NCBI GenBank assembly: GCA_964489835.1
Contig: CAZBBC010000187.1
Coordinates: 1 to 7,995 of the forward strand
Length of the DNA stretch: 7,995 bases
Direction: 5' to 3'
Source of the DNA: CAZBBC01 sp964489835
GTDB lineage: Bacteria; Calditrichota; Calditrichia; JAJRVZ01
The stretch's first letter is position 1. Each line of letters opens with the position of its first letter. This document shows, one piece after another, positions 7,087 to 7,995 of this stretch. Made by a program: the position numbers and the translations under genes. Below the pieces are notes generated by a model, which worked only from the letters and a program-made list of their open reading frames with translations, ran no database searches and was not told the origin of the DNA.

Positions 7087-7102
7087 ACTAAAATAATAAC
7101 CG

Positions 7103-7108
7103 ATTATA
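7103..7108 (-). promoter_or_regulatory. Possible -10 box upstream of the CsgG/PEGA gene
   Basis: The minus strand carries a perfect TATAAT 25 bases upstream of the start codon. No good TTGACA is found at the usual distance; the best is a weak TGCCAAT-like site. In AT-rich DNA a chance match is likely, and FCB bacteria often use different promoter consensuses. Confidence 0.25.
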
Positions 7109-7283
7109 TTTATGATCGAAATGTTATTGGCAGGAGAATGGCTCTTAGTAAATGTTATGCCATCAGTTATATCAAATACATAGTTTCCATGAGCCCTAAT
7201 ATATTCAATATAAAATATTTGAGACTATATCTCAAAAATAAAATTATTTTAATAGATGTGATGAACTTATTAAGTATAGATTT

Positions 7284-7507
7284 TCATTAGTGTCCGGTTT
7301 AAAAAAACTCATCCCCAAACCTGCGTCTAAGCCGCATCTTTGACCTTCTCTTGAAAAGAGAAGGGGCTCCCTAAAGTCCCTCTCTTTCCAAGAGAGGGAT
7401 TTAGGGTGAGTTCTTTAAATTAAGTCTCTATGTTTATTATAGCTCTAGTCCAGTTTATATTCTGGTGATAATTGCTAATGATTAAAGTTTTAACCGGGCA
7501 CTCATGA
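7284..7507. mobile_element. MITE-like element bounded by imperfect ~19-bp inverted repeats
   Basis: The left end TCATTAGTGTCCGGTTTAAA (7284-7303) and the reverse complement of the right end TCATGAGTGCCCGGTTAAA (7489-7507) agree at 17 positions with one gap. The AGTGTCCGGTTTAA-type end resembles insertion-sequence termini I recall from the FCB group. The 224-base span has no room for a transposase and no open frame of note. No clear target-site duplication is visible. Confidence 0.5.
7301..7419. repeat. Double-hairpin REP-like repeat
   Basis: Two hairpins with 9-bp stems and 3-base loops lie 13 bases apart: CCTTCTCTT/AAGAGAAGG at 7344-7364 and CCCTCTCTT/AAGAGAGGG at 7378-7398. Their stem sequences are nearly the same. 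Outer ends AACTCATCCCC (left) and GGGTGAGTT (right) are inverted relative to each other. The whole sits inside the larger inverted-repeat element. Confidence 0.65.
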
Positions 7508-7523
7508 TAGATTTTATATACTT

Positions 7524-7552
7524 AAAAGCCCAGAAACATGCAACTGTTTTCT
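7524..7552 (-). terminator. Weak candidate terminator of tadA
   Basis: On the minus strand, 12 bases after the tadA stop, AGAAAACA can pair with TGTTTCT (one bulged base, 6-base loop), followed by GGGCTTTTAAG. The stem is AT-rich and the T tract is only four bases, so this is a tentative call based on position. Confidence 0.25.
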
Positions 7553-7563
7553 TTATTATGGGA

Positions 7564-7995
7564 TTAATTTCTTTTTCTCATTTCTTTAAAAAAGAGAGAC
7601 ATGTAATGGCTGCATTCTACCTCCAGTATACCCGGTATGACTTCTATCCGGTGGTTTACCCGCGGATCCTCCAATAAATTAAAAATACTGGAATGTGCAC
7701 CGGTTTTAATTTCAGGCGCTCCATAGACCAGCCGTTTAATACGTGCCAGTATCATAGCCCCGGCACACATCGTACAGGGTTCAATCGTTACATATACAGT
7801 AGCATCCAACAACCATTTGTCCCCCATCGTATTCGTGGCAGCAGTCAGGGCGATCATCTCCGCGTGAGCAGTAGGATCCTGAAGCATCTCAACCTGATTG
7901 TACCCGCGCCCGATGATTCTATTTTCAAGAACAACGACTGCCCCTACAGGTACTTCTTCTTTTTTTAAGGCATGTTTAGCTTCTTTCAACGCCTC
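7564..7995 (-). CDS. tadA: tRNA-specific adenosine deaminase TadA (5' end beyond the window)
   Basis: TadA converts adenosine 34 of tRNA-Arg(ACG) to inosine in the cytoplasm, which allows wobble decoding of CGN codons. The 143 residues present cover nearly the whole cytidine-deaminase-like fold: EVPVGAVVV strand, zinc ligand and catalytic glutamate in DPTAHAEMIAL (His44, Glu46 of the fragment), and the remaining zinc ligands in PCTMCAGAMI (Cys74, Cys77). The TadA-typical NLLEDPRVNHRIEV and C-terminal helix ending KEMRKRN follow. The reading frame stays open to the window edge (EALKEAKHAL matches the usual first helix). The TTG at 7987-7989 is therefore an internal Leu codon and about 10 N-terminal residues are missing. 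The gene looks intact otherwise. Other zinc deaminases (guanine, cytosine) are less likely given the PCTMCAGA and LLEDPRVNHR motifs. Confidence 0.95.
   Translation of the reverse strand, partial: EALKEAKHALKKEEVPVGAVVVLENRIIGRGYNQVEMLQDPTAHAEMIALTAATNTMGDKWLLDATVYVTIEPCTMCAGAMILARIKRLVYGAPEIKTGAHSSIFNLLEDPRVNHRIEVIPGILEVECSHYMSLFFKEMRKRN

Larger units (their letters stand above)
7078..7563. other. AT-rich intergenic region with a MITE-like insertion
   Basis: No gene is supported in these 486 bases between tadA and the CsgG/PEGA gene. Positions 7087-7283 are plain AT-rich DNA with one small hairpin (TTTGAGA/TCTCAAA, 7218-7236). Positions 7284-7507 look like a small non-autonomous mobile element, and 7532-7552 may be a weak terminator for tadA. 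Confidence 0.65.

Noticed and set aside
7218..7236. TTTGAGA/TCTCAAA hairpin as a terminator
   Set aside because: It is over 300 bases from the tadA stop, AT-rich, and lacks a clear T tract; it may be chance in AT-rich DNA.
7987..7989. TTG as the start codon of tadA
   Set aside because: The frame stays open upstream and EALKEAKHAL fits the first helix of TadA, so this is an internal Leu codon and the true start is outside the window.

Overview
The window looks like a chromosomal segment of a Gram-negative bacterium of the FCB superphylum, such as a Calditrichota, KSB1, Ignavibacteria or Marinimicrobia-like lineage. The strongest clue is the C-terminus of the largest protein. It carries the NYPNPFNPSTTI signature and a FlgD-like fold typical of type IX secretion (T9SS) type A sorting domains. 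An outer-membrane beta-barrel gene, a CsgG-like/PEGA protein and several families of dispersed palindromic repeats fit the same group. The species cannot be named from the sequence.

Layout. Positions 2-715 (+) hold the 3' part of a beta-barrel outer-membrane protein gene. It is broken by an in-frame TGA and two compensating frameshifts. Positions 716-1119 are non-coding and packed with C/G-rich palindromic repeats lying between two convergent 3' ends. Positions 1120-5943 (-) encode a giant secreted mosaic protein of 1607 residues: signal peptide, two near-identical modules of leucine-rich repeats plus an Ig-like domain, four Fn3-like domains, a long beta-rich region, and the T9SS sorting domain. 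Positions 5944-6180 are AT-rich and carry a dispersed inverted-repeat element with a 7-bp tandem array. Positions 6181-7077 (-) encode a secreted CsgG-like plus PEGA protein with a C-terminal membrane segment. Positions 7078-7563 are AT-rich and include a probable 224-bp MITE-like element that encloses a double-hairpin repeat. Positions 7564-7995 (-) hold the 3' part of tadA, the tRNA adenosine deaminase.

Three intact or partial genes share the minus strand, but wide repeat-filled gaps separate them, so a single operon is unlikely. The LRR protein and the CsgG/PEGA protein are both exported and could both act at the cell envelope, but nothing here ties them into one pathway. tadA is housekeeping. 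I see no CRISPR array, tRNA, rRNA, toxin-antitoxin pair or recognisable defence system. The points worth a second look are the module duplication in the LRR protein, the decayed barrel gene and the dense mix of repeat families, not a new multi-gene system.
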